A DNA stretch of 64,000 nt, from assembly GCA_021234155.1 (NCBI GenBank), contig JAJEKV010000030.1, positions 14,082,079 through 14,146,078 of the forward strand, read 5' to 3'. The position numbers were made by a program, and so were the translations under genes. The first letter of the stretch is position 1. The number at the start of each line of letters is the position of its first letter. Positions 53,100 through 64,000 of the stretch are shown one piece after another. This DNA comes from Isoetes taiwanensis. Taxonomy: Eukaryota > Streptophyta > Lycopodiopsida > Isoetales > Isoetaceae. The notes beneath the pieces were generated by a model. That model searched no databases. It was not told the DNA's origin and saw only the letters and a program-made list of their open reading frames with translations.

Positions 53100-56024
53100 G
53101 GACAGCAAGGATTATGAAAAGACATGCGGCCCCTTTCAAACTGAGATTTTCCTCTGCAAAATACTATATATTAAAGAAAGTAGCAATATAACAAAGAAAG
53201 CTCAAAGGAAACTTGCAACCACTTTAAGAAAACCCATGTAGACAGAAGTTAGGTTCACGTATGCTAAATGAATGTTGCTTCTGCCAAGCTGATGTAGTGC
53301 AAAAGCAAATCATAAATGGCAATTGCTTCTAAGTAAATTCCTACATGATCCTGATTCTGCAGACTTCGATGTTCTTTTCAAAATGTAAAGATAGAGCTGC
53401 AAGATAAAAAGATGGCCAGTGAACCAACAAATCTTTGAAAGAGAGGTTTGGAGAAAATAAACTTCCTTACACGTTGCTTCCAAAGCATCGGGGCAGTCTG
53501 CAAATGTTCATGGTCAATCTAAACTGTAAAGATAGACCTGCAAAATAGAAAGATGGTCAGCAACTCCAATAAATCTTTGAAAGAGAGATGCTTGGAGGAA
53601 ACATTGTAGAAGTTAGACATAGAATGGGTAGCAACAAAGACGACTACGATAAATTAACTCTTTTGAAATCCAGACTGCAATCCTCTTGCTATCTACTACT
53701 GCCTACATTAAAGCTATGGGTATAGCTCATCCTTAGGTTCCTTTTCTCACATTCTAAACCAATCTCTTCATGCTTCACACTTAAGTTCATAAGCTCCATT
53801 ATTTGAAACCCCTGAAGGCTAGGATCTGTTGCTTTTCAAGGCTCCTCATGTCTTGGGAAAAGCATCTCTTATAGGAAAGCACAAATTCTCAAGGATCCCA
53901 CTGTATACAATGGATTCATTAGCTGAAGCACCTCGGTACATAAAGAAAAGGAAGGTCGAGATACAAAGTCTCTTACTAAACCCTCTTAAATCTAGAAAAA
54001 TGGCAAATATTAAAACATATCGTGGATGTAAATCACTGCCAGCGCCTATACTATGCCCCAGAAAATCTTCAGAATGTAAGAGCCCAAAAATACATAAGGG
54101 CAAGAAAACTTTAACCTCAAAAGCTCTGTAAAAGAACTTTGAAACCACCAAGTGCTCATCGTTTCCTATCTAATTTTTCTATTGCAAAATTTCGACCATG
54201 TAAAACCTACATTAGACAACTTTCTAGTTTCTTTGGATTTGTAGCTGGCTAAGAATAATAAGCTTCCGCCATGTTTGCTTTTTATACCTCTACAACCTTT
54301 ATGCATGCCCAAATAGGCATCACTTTGCTAAAAGAAAATCACTTGCAGAAAGAAGCAGCTACCAAATATTTTTTTCCCAGTACCTTCTTTGATCAAAAGT
54401 ATTTGGCTTTCTATAGCTAACATGAAACCTCCAGAATAATCTACAAAATGGTTTACTCAAGAACAAATGCAAATGCAAGGGCGCAACTTTAATTTTTTGA
54501 AATGCAACTTAGATGATTTACCATCTCTGTACAATTGATTTGGGCCAGAATGATGATAGAAGCATAGTGATGGACTCTCAATAGCAATAATTCACACAAA
54601 TGTGCAATCAACCATAATCTGTCTATATAAAATCAAATCTAAAGGGGTCTATACAAACATCATATGCAACTGGTTTCTCTAAGTGATGGGCATCCCCATT
54701 TACCGGCTCCATCCACAGCCAAGCTACTGCCACAATTAATAGCAAAAGAATATAGCGATTGATCTCCTAGGTCTTAAGCAATGCATGATTTTCCAGAGAT
54801 TATTTTGTTTTTACGGGTTAAAGTTCTTCTACATATAAAAATACAGTCTAATAATCATGGTATATGTCTGTATGCAAAAATACAGAGTCTGAGCAATCAT
54901 GATATGGATGGCAAGCAGACACGGAGGCTGAGCTTGTTCAATTAAAAAAGAAAAGAAAATAAGAGACATGGTAATGCAAGAATAAAACTTTACAACAATG
55001 ATTGGATGATGCTGAAGTCCACTTACCTGCCCATTCTGGCTTCGTCCCTAGCCAATCTGCCACCACAGCTACTACTGAGAAACAATCCCAATAAGAGCTC
55101 ATGTAATAATAGGACTTGAGTAATACATAATCTGGTGAAGTTCTTTTGTATTACCTAGTTAAAGTTCTTCGCCACATTAAAACGCAGAGATTGAGCAATC
55201 ATAGTATGCACATACAGACAAAATAGATTTTACCTTGAATATTTGGAGCCCAAACTTGTTCTAACCTGAAAAAACCGAAGTAGAAGACATGAGAATCCAA
55301 GAGCAATTCATCTCTTTCAAGCATATCCTTCAAGATGCAGTGAGGCATGCATCCTCAAATTATAGATGTTGTCCATGCGATGCAGCGGAACAGTGCAAAC
55401 ATCAAAGCGGTGCACTAACCATCAAAGAAATTTTCAGTCGTTTCATATAAGCATAAGTTCGGGCAAATAAGACAAAAAAAGGGAGATCCTTATATGCAGC
55501 AGATAAGAAACCGGATAACCAACCCAATACACATTTAAACTCACTATGGAGTTAAGAAAGTCTGACCATTACAAAACCTTTGTATGAGCCTCGAACAGAA
55601 TTGTTAAAAAGCTCCAAATAATGTGAGCATGATAACGCCAAAGCCAAAGTTTCCGGCACCTGGAACAAAAATACTGCAAAAGGCGGAATTGCACAGAGGC
55701 AATCAGAAAAAAACTACTATTTTCTCTTCTCCTCGCGCATCTCATGCAAATTACATCTAATTTGGGGAAACCCTGCCTCCATATCCAGAAAACCCCAAAT
55801 GCGCCCAGCCTTCAGCGGGCATTCGGGCAAAGTGCAAATGAAATCCTAATTAAAAAAAAACATTCGCGATTTTTGGAAGTCGGATTTATTTTCAGGTGGT
55901 GAAAATCCCCAAAACCTTAGGAAAATGACGTTAAAAAAAAAAAAACCAAAAAAGTTTTTATCAAACCGGAAAATCCAAATTTAAACAATAGAAGATAATA
56001 ATAATAATTGATTAAATCGAGCTT
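53100..56024. other. no gene recognised
   Basis: Could hold introns or other exons of the minus-strand exon at 52.8-53.0 kb. Two ~50-base stretches near 53385 and 53524 share AAGATAGA(G/C)CTGCAA-AA-AAAGATGG text, and a 100-codon plus frame at 53829 overlaps an equal minus frame. None is convincing. Confidence 0.35.
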
Positions 56025-57975
56025 CTTAAGCTTCTTTTTTTTTTTTTTTTTTTGAGGGAACGAATTTTTATATTTTATATTAAAAGATTAAAAAGTACAA
56101 TGTTACACTGCTTGTAGAGAATTACTACAGGAGTAATCTTGACATCTTCATTCTCTACATGCAGGAACTTATTAATTGCTCTAGAAGCTGATACCCTTGA
56201 GAAGCTCATAAGGCTTATCCGCATCGTAACCAGATTAAGCAAGAGGATCTGTAGTTGCCAAGAGGCACTTGGAAATAATTCGTCTCATCCAAGGGCACTT
56301 ACAAATAATCTGAACAACCAAAATAAGAGGAAGATATATGCACCTTGCTTCACAAGGCCTAGAAATCTGTATCAGAGTAGCCAAATAGAATGGAATTCAG
56401 GCATCAGTACCTGATCTTAGCACACAGCTCAAATGTAGCAGTATTTGAGCAAACCATATCCATATCCAGTGGATTGGTATCAAAGAAAAATTTGGCATCA
56501 GCACCAAATTATCTTCAAGCTTCAGAGCTTGAATGGCTTCCTCAATCATAGCAGTAATTTAAAAAGCAAACAAAGTGCTAGGAAATTTCAAGTATTTGCC
56601 AATCTATCATACAACCTGTTTTCTGAACCACTCCAGCATAAATAAGTGTCAGACCTTGCAATTCCTTTGACATAAGAATCTTCCTGATACATCAAATGCA
56701 AAAACCCGGTTCTTCCTGCTAGCAAGAAAGAGGAGAAAAGGAAGGGCAATAGTCTTTTCAAAAGAATGAATTGTGATATCCTTTGATGAAAAGACTCAAA
56801 GAAACATCTTTACCTAATCTTGCAGATCTGTTCTTCGCCTTATGGGTCGGCATCCAAATGGATCTACCCTTTCGACAAGTCTTTATTAAAGACTTTGAAA
56901 CAGTAAGGAGCGCAAGATATCAATTGTGTTTGTGTCTGTCTGCATTTGCATCTGCTTATGACCACTTGTCTGTGGCTATCTTTAACCAAGATCCAGACTT
57001 TAATCAATTTTTTGCATGCACCCAAATTCATCAAGCCTGCAAGTGTGAATTTGAAATGCCCCTTTAAATGCAAATGTCCAAACCTGGGCAATGCCTCTAA
57101 AGAAGAATCCGTTAAGCTCCGGCAGTTCTCAAAATAAATTGAATTGATAAACTTACAGCGATGGCTCAAAACTCAACCGAAGAAAGGCTAAAGCATTCCA
57201 GCATTTTGCAACCTTGAGCAATTGATTTAAGCCCATCTTCTGTGATCAATTCCTGAGGATTTTCCAGACAACCAATCCTCAAATTTCTGAGGTTGCTAAA
57301 ACAGGTCCCAGCAAGTGCAAGGTCATCATTGCGGAGTTGATTAGAGCATGCCGCCATATCTAAGGTTGCTATGTGGGAAAACCCGGGAGCCAATTTATCC
57401 AAAGAGAGTCGGCATCTGATTGGGATTCTCGTAGAAGCCCATTTGATGGCATCGTTCCAAAGGCGGCAAGCAGAGTGCAGATCCTGCGAGCTATGGAGGC
57501 AAGCAAGAATTAAGGCAACAAGGCTGCCATCGCCCATTACTGCATCCGTGCTATTGCTAAATGCATCCACAAACACCGAACCAATACCATGCTCAAATTT
57601 TGCTTGCTGAGAACGTTTCTGTCTGGTGGCACAAAAGGAAAAGCCCTAGATCGAAAAGCAAATCCCTGTACCAAAGCGAAAAAACCACAAGACAAATCCT
57701 TCCTTACAAAGAACACATCCTCGTTAGAGGATACATGCTGCAAGAATGCCACCGAAAAGATGCAATGAATCCCTCCAACATATTTTTTTTTTTCCAATTC
57801 TCCTGGAGAGCAAATCCATCAGCCCTGCTAGCCACAAAAGCCACAAATATTTCTTCAAGAACAACCGCTGTGATGATCGGGCAGAAGGGAGGGCGGCTGC
57901 TCCCTAGCCGGCCAAGAACAGCGCCCTGAGCGCCAACGGCATCTTTTTCTCCATCCAAATCTCCTTAAGCTTCTT
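56025..57975 (-). mobile_element. L1-type retroposed copy with poly(A) and 12-bp target duplication
   Basis: CTTAAGCTTCTT occurs at both ends (56025-56036 and 57964-57975). At the left it runs into 19 T, i.e. a poly(A) tail on the minus strand preceded by AATATAAAAATTCGTTCCCTC. The insertion site reads ATT/AAGAAG on the minus strand, close to the TT/AAAA cut preference of L1 endonucleases. The inserted ~1.93 kb contains the F-box/LRR coding relic. The tail text also resembles 3' ends of plant L1 LINEs, so a chimeric transcript is possible. Confidence 0.65.
57100..57576 (-). pseudogene. F-box/LRR protein retrocopy
   Basis: The 136-codon minus frame (57576-57166) has an F-box-like start, DGSLVALILACLHSSQDLHS and ACRLWNDAIKW, then LRRs: FSHIATLDMAACSNQLRNDD, CFSNLRNLRIGCLENPQELI and EDGLKSIAQGCKMLECFSLS. 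It ends at a TGA after SSVEF. In another frame homologous LRR text continues: FENCRSLTDSSLEALPRFGH and LMNLGACKKLIKV. F-box/LRR proteins select targets for SCF ubiquitin ligases. The frame break and its place between poly(A) and target duplications argue for a dead processed copy; the alternative is a real gene whose exon 1 ends here at a GTAAGT. Confidence 0.7.
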
Positions 57976-60900
57976 AATATTGATGATTACAGACTTGTCC
58001 TTATGCCTCTCCAGATGGTTCTTGAAGTCTACGCAATCGATTTCACCAGACAGTAGGCCAAGGTGTCCACTTTGATGAATTCCATTCTATACATCCTTGC
58101 TGCTTTAAAGACAGAGTAATGTGAATCTTTGGGTGCATAAAGAATTCTATCTGGTAACACCTCCCCCCTATTTTCATTACACTTCATTCTCAGCCAGATT
58201 CCATGAAATGAACGAGCATCTAAGGCATAAAATTAACACATCTGAGGCTTTAAGAAAATGCCAAAAAAGGTAATCAATCCAACCATTGCTTTCTATACTA
58301 CAATTGGTGATATAGCCCCAATATTCATGCTTTTCAAGCTCCCACAAACAGGAAAACCAAACTCCAAGTTGAAACGATCTAGAATGCATACCATAGTTAG
58401 TCGCAATAAAAGGGTCCCCCTAGATTGTTAACTGAAAAATGTTGAAGCCGCTATAAAGCTTCATAATCCAGATTATATGAATATCCTGAAAATTAGATCT
58501 CAAATAATCAAAACAAGGCCCATTGATGGGGACATGGCGTGATCAATATTTCTTAAATCAACAACTAATACACTCGAAAAAATTATTATATACTTACGGT
58601 TTGAGTTACAAAATTGCCGGCATCCAAGCTCCATAACCAGCCATAGCCAACTATGTCAAGTCCACTTTGTTAGGCAAAACATACAAAAAATCACCATATA
58701 TATCCTGCCATTGCCATGTCCTTCCATGCATGAGAATCTTAACTGCAAGTTCTCGATGTTATGACATAGCACAATGTTTCAAAATCTAGAGTAGAATGCT
58801 CTTTCATACTTGTTCATCGTAGTTAATATGGGGAATTAACTCCAGCATTACACACTTTAACTCCACATATATATAAACTGAAAAAGGAACACATATTTTT
58901 CTGCTGAACAACTAGATAAACAACATTCTATTCAAAAGGCATACTGCTTATACGTGGATAGAGTTTCTGACTGGAAGCTACGAAGCTTTACTGACTAGGG
59001 TAGGTGCAAAATTTATGCTTACAACAACCTTTATGTCATATTGAATTAAGCAAGGAGACGGCCAATGTGAATTACACTTTAACACAAACATGCCTCATAT
59101 GATAAATCTATTTCTCCTTTGCACAGATCAAGAAACTGCATATCAAAATATAGGATTTATTTAAGTATATCACATATAATAACATGATTGGCCACAACTA
59201 TCTAAAGGCTGCTTCGGAAAGAAACAATCATGTGAAGAATACGCCTTTAATTGATTTCATCATTAGATGCATTTTGGCTTGCAGGAATGTGATACTGTGT
59301 TACCAAGAAGGAAGGAATGGAACATTGCTATAATTATTGCAGTTAATATGAATTTTACATTATAAAGCCTAGAGCTGAATAGAATTTTATCAGATGTATA
59401 TATATGGGAGGAAATTGTAAAGCTCTCATTGTGCTAGTGTCTTTATAGGATAATGCATCTCTTCCTAAAAGATCCAGAATACAAAATGGTTCATAATCCA
59501 AACAACTCGTTGTACAGTCTTGGGAAAACCAACTCAACACCAAAAGAAATTGCCATTCTTCTCTGCCTTGTGAAATAACCAAGGACATGCAATACAAAGA
59601 AGGAACTGCTGTTAGATTATATTTGGAAAGTTGAATGCCAAAAAGGCATATGCTGAAGCTCATGGAACCCAACACATATAAAATTAGGTAAAATAGATGC
59701 CCATGCCATAGGGAATGTGTCAGTTCTAAACTTGTCAAGAAGGAGTTAGCTTCCATGTCCATGGCCTCCACACTGGCGTTGATTTGCTTTGACACAAACA
59801 AAGGGAGAATCTAATATAACCCAATGATTCTGCTCCAATGAACTGATTCTTTTGCATATGCCATAGCCGCATCATGAATGAACTGGACCTGTTTTGTCAT
59901 TGGGCCTTTTCCTATAAAATGAATCGACCCTAGAATGATTTTTATTTAGGCTTTTCTTTAGGAATGTGCAGTGATTTCAGATTAGCATTGAGTGGAGTGG
60001 CAAAACAGTAGTGGAAGGATTAAGGGCTGCTATTGAATGAAGGAAAATAATAACTAACTACTAAATGACCTAAAATGAAAGTTATGAAACACAACAAAAT
60101 AAATGGCCAAGATCGTGTAGAAGTTATCATCTTATTTAAGCTTTAGTGTTATAGAAAGGTGCTTTGAACTTTGATTGTGATAGTTATAGTCCAACAACAA
60201 GAATTCAATTCTCTAAAATAATATCAATTTTTCTCTTCATAGCATTAGCATGAATGATGTGAGCACAAGTTTCTTGTGATCGTTATAGCATTGGCATCAT
60301 ATTAAATTGCATACTCTAAGAACATGTTCCAAAAATATTGTTTATATAAACATTTATATAGAGGTCTCAACACTGGTACTTTACTTTGGCAACTCTTTAT
60401 GGAATTTACAAAAAACATAACATTCACGTGGTCAATAACAGAAAAACATCAAGCAAGGATTCATACATCTCTTGTTCGTGATATTAATAATGCAACCAAT
60501 TGGCATCTTTGCCCTAGAATAAGACACCTAACTTGTATTCTTCAGAAATATCTTGGCCTATAAAATATGAAATACCACAGTACAAAGAGGTTTGAAGTCA
60601 TTTGAACAAAGTTTAGATTGCATGTGCTTATTACAAATAACATAAAGGATAAGAAGAAAATAGATGGTAGTGATGTTTACCATGCAATAAGTCCTCGTGG
60701 ATATGTAATCACTTACTGCTCAATAGCTGATGCCACCCTAGACTGATGCTTTGTATAGTTGGAAGACCGTCTTGAATCTATGCCCACATATTCCACTTAT
60801 TTTGACAAGGCCCGATGACAAAGCAGTTGGAACACCATCTTGAATTTGTCCCACATATTCCACTTATTTTGAGAAGGGTTCACTACAGAGAAACACAATG

Positions 60901-61430
60901 ATGGGACCCATTTATTTTCATGAAGAATAGCTCACGTGTTTTAAATCGAGAAAATGATCTTCACTTCATGGTGATATGAGCCAAATTTTTACTCACCTCC
61001 TTTGATGTTTTGCCGATTTCTCTAATGCAGCTTCTTTCTGTTCATTTCATGTAACATATCAACAATAAGCTCAAGCTTGGTACGTATATTCAATAACCAT
61101 GCATGAACTCAATGTCTTCATGTCTGTTCTATCTACAATAAATTCATCAAATCCTACTTCAATTTCCTTAAGTTTTGTAGGCACTGAACAAAGCTATCCA
61201 CGTGTCTTTAGAAGGAAGACACTTTGTTGCTTCTATAAATTGAATGCTTCATATAATCATCCAGCTCGTCTAAAGAAGTCGACTATGCAATTATAATGGT
61301 CCAGTGTTGGTGCAATTTCCATATTGCTTGATCATCATTCTAAAATACTCCTGACCCTTTAGCACCAAGCCAACTCGACTGCATATAATCAGGAGACATA
61401 TGAATATAACAACATCTGGTTTCAACCATC
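57976..61430. other. no gene recognised; one long unassigned ORF and a small tandem repeat
   Basis: A 148-codon minus-strand frame (59801-59355), starting MFVSKQINASVEAMDMEAN and rich in Leu/Ser/Phe, is unusually long for such AT-rich DNA but has no recognisable domain. CCCACATATTCCACTTATTT repeats at about 60783 and 60850 with GAACACCATCTTGAAT-type text before each. Confidence 0.35.
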
Positions 61431-61439
61431 TTCTTGCAT

Positions 61440-62490
61440 ATTTTCAAAATATAGTATAGCCATATTACCATCATGATTTATGCCACAACCTCTTCTCATT
61501 GCAGTCCATGATATAACATTTTTGAGTTGGCATCCTAGCAAACAATTCATGTGCCTCCACAATTGAGCCGCACCTAACATACATATCAATCAAGACATTA
61601 CCAGTGGTAAGATCCTTTTCAAGTAATGTGTAATTTGCGACCTTTATCTACAACTTCTATATTTCTACATGCTTTTAAGCTAGACACAAATGTGACATCA
61701 TTACAGGATAGGCCAGCATGTTGCATCTGATCAACGCATTCTAATTCTTCCTGGCCAAATCCATTTTCAACATATCTTGGAAATTAATGCCTTTTATGGT
61801 ACAATATCTCCAAACTTGCAATTTGTTAAAAACTTCACATGCCTTAGCAAATGCTGCCACATTTTGCATACAGGTCTATCAACTATTGCCAACAAAAAGA
61901 TTCCCTTCCAATTCCATTTATTCAATCTTGATGTGTAATTCTTAGCCTATATCTATAGCTCTTATGATGCTGCCAACTTTCAAGCAATAGATAAAAGTAA
62001 CGACATTTGGAGGGATACCATTAAGTTACACCTGTTGGAAGCAACTCAATGCTTCCTTACCATATCCATGATCTGCGTACCTTGCAATTAAGATTGTCCA
62101 AGTCACCACATTGCGAGCAGAAAGCTTTTAAACACCTTCTTTGCCTCTGAAAGGCAACCAAATGTGGAATACATGTCAAGTAGACTAGTATCGACAACAA
62201 GATGTTCTTAAAAGCCTTTTTATACCATCTCATTGTGGATTTCCTTGCCCTTGTATGTGGTGAACGTATTGCTACATGCTTTCAATTGCAAACAAATGTA
62301 ATAGCATCTGGGGTAGTCTTCTAGTAGACATTGACGGCCAAAATTACTTAAATTTATAGAGTCCAAGAACAATCTTATATAAGAACAATCTTACTTGGAT
62401 GGACAAAACTTGGTAGTCATGAAAAAACTCCAGAGCTATGTGCATCAAAGGTATCCAAAAGATGGATTACTAATCCATCTGGAAGCATTG
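61440..62490 (-). pseudogene. PPR (PLS-type) pseudogene
   Basis: The minus strand holds several PPR motifs in shifting frames: VVDTSLLDMYSTFGCLSEAK, NVVTWTILIARYADHGYG then KEALSCFQQV, GLSCNDVTFVSSLKACR, TGNVLIDMYVRCGSIVEAHE and NVISWTAM. The order and ~100-residue triplet spacing are those of plant PLS-class organelle RNA-editing factors. Stops and frameshifts are frequent, and no E/DYW tail or N-terminal targeting region was seen. It is a separate locus from the PPR fragment at 13.4 kb. Confidence 0.85.
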
Positions 62491-62499
62491 GTCCGTTGT

Positions 62500-64000
62500 T
62501 ATGGTAGGCAGTAAAGGAAGCAATGTCTCTAATGCTTTGCCCAGAATCTCCTCTGTGGAAAAGAAAAAAACAATTACCCGTGTGGTAGATTATAAAAGAA
62601 ATCTCAAAGATGGCCGTATCATTGGTGACTGAGAAACAACAAAGAATGATGGCTGGAGAAAACCAGATACACTGAAATCACAAAGAAAAATCGATTGTCA
62701 ATTCAACTGCCAGATATTAAGGCATGTAGCATGCAAAAATCCTTTCTCACATAAGTTATGGCCATATCCATGTTCTCCGGTTTGAGTCTAGACCTAGCAA
62801 ACTCCAAGAGAAAGACAGCAAGTCAGGCCACCGCTCATCGCTTCCTCTGATTTGTCATGGACCCGTTTTTGAAACATTCTGGACCAATATGGTAATTTCT
62901 GCAAATTGAACTATGTAATTACACAAAAAAAGGGCCATTCATAGCATCAATGTCAGAGTTAACCTCATAACTGACACCTAATAATAAGTGTCTTTTTTTT
63001 TCAAACACATTTCAAAAAAAAATCTATATCTTGATCCTTCATATGCATCAACGATCTGCAATGAATGTTGTTGATATACACTCAAAATTTCTTTAGTATA
63101 TACAAACAAAGATTTTATCATGATATCTATTAAGCGCTTATAAATTATCCAATCCGCATAATAATATTAATTCAATCACTTACTAGCAGGATTCATTTAC
63201 AAACTATCTTGTCAAACTTTAAATTTGTTAAATCGCTGAAGATTAAAAACTTATCTATTTGAAAATATAACTTTAAATAGATTTAAGTGAAAAATAATTT
63301 AGAGATCAGTTTTGTAAACATCATACTTATAATTTGAAGATAGAGTTGTATGATACGATTTATAAAAAAGCCAAAACTGTTTGTTGGATATGTGAGTAAA
63401 GGTTAAATTGTCTAAGTAAGAAGACTAGTTACATTCAGGGTTAAAAGTTTGTCCACGTGTGGTGATAGGCTTTGCTTGAGTGTTGGGTACTTGTAACATG
63501 TTTTAATTGTTTACTTCCCTTTTCTTTTTTTTGAAAACAACACCGTTGAATGGAGCGGGGGTTGGCATTTCTAGCCATAGTAAGGGAAAAATGGAAGTAA
63601 TGCGGTGAATTCAATGGGCAGAACAAAAAATATCAATTTTGCTCTACGAGATCGCAAAAAGGTTTTAGAAGCAAGCATGCCGGATCAGTACATTTTAAAA
63701 TAAATTGGCAGTACACATACTGATGGATCGAAAAGGGCCCATCGAGCAGCAAAAATATATCCAGAAATTAATCTTGCATCTCAAAACACAGCGTGAATCG
63801 GATCTTCTTCAATAGTTGAAGGGCTTGAAAGGTAAATTGTTTTTACCACTTCATTATCAATCTCTTTGAAAATTAGTACAAGTTCAAAAACTTTGATAAT
63901 TATATCTTTGCTATATTTACTTGTACACAAATGTGGAAAGAAAAACGTGCCGAATCAAAGAAAATGAAGGGCAAAACTATTAGCAAATCTAGTCGAAATA
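62500..64000. other. no gene recognised
   Basis: AT-rich spacer to the window end; no coding, RNA or repeat feature that I can support. Confidence 0.35.

Noticed and set aside
1-64000. CRISPR arrays, operons, ribosome binding sites, rRNA
   Set aside because: The window is plant nuclear DNA; no regularly spaced short repeats with unique spacers and no rRNA-like text were seen.

Overview
The window is nuclear DNA of a land plant with a large, repeat-rich genome, most likely a fern. Reasons: long AT-rich spacers; decayed LINEs whose reverse transcriptase and 3' ends look like the elements common in ferns and other seed-free plants; fragments of PLS-type pentatricopeptide-repeat (PPR) genes; plant LTR retrotransposons primed by initiator tRNA-Met. 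The species call is inference. Only one long uninterrupted gene-like frame stands out (19343-20089, minus strand).

Layout. 0-3 kb: short tandem repeats and a broken LINE reverse transcriptase. 3.4-8.4 kb: two copies of a ~1.35 kb repeat with similar ends and different cores, around an AT-rich tandem array. 8.4-19 kb: low-information DNA with a tRNA-like relic, a PPR fragment and a piece of LTR. 19.3-20.1 kb: the intact minus-strand ORF. 21-23.5 kb: foldback and tandem repeats and a LINE tail. 24.2-41.2 kb: a leucine-rich-repeat (LRR) pseudogene split by one large LTR retrotransposon. 42-52.5 kb: more retroelement relics (a second Ty3/gypsy RT, a LINE endonuclease, an ORF1-only LINE). 52.8-53.0 kb: one exon-like frame. 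56.0-58.0 kb: a poly(A)-tailed, target-site-flanked retrocopy of an F-box/LRR gene. 61.4-62.5 kb: a PPR pseudogene.

The main discovery candidate is the 16,033 bp Ty3/gypsy chromovirus at 24781-40813. It has ~1.55 kb LTRs, a perfect 5-bp target-site duplication (ATAGC), a tRNA-Met-type primer site, a polypurine tract, and gag-protease-RT-RNase H-integrase-chromodomain relics. Between the primer site and gag it carries two extra gene cassettes built on one plan: two ~67-bp hairpins, a TTTTCCAAG element, a CTATAAATAG box, a CCCCTCATTTC block, then an ORF. The first ORF (27014-28270) is a histone H3-like protein. It begins MARTKRTAR, as the H3 tail does, runs through about 300 charged residues, and ends in a recognisable H3 histone fold close to centromeric H3 in several motifs. 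The frame holds for 418 codons with five stops and no apparent frameshift. The second ORF (28989-30332) is broken and unidentified. A histone carried by an LTR retrotransposon under what looks like its own promoter suggests a way for the element to act on host chromatin, possibly at centromeres. That function is inference.

All mobile elements here look inactive: stops and frameshifts break every polyprotein, and another LTR element is inserted in the chromovirus gag.
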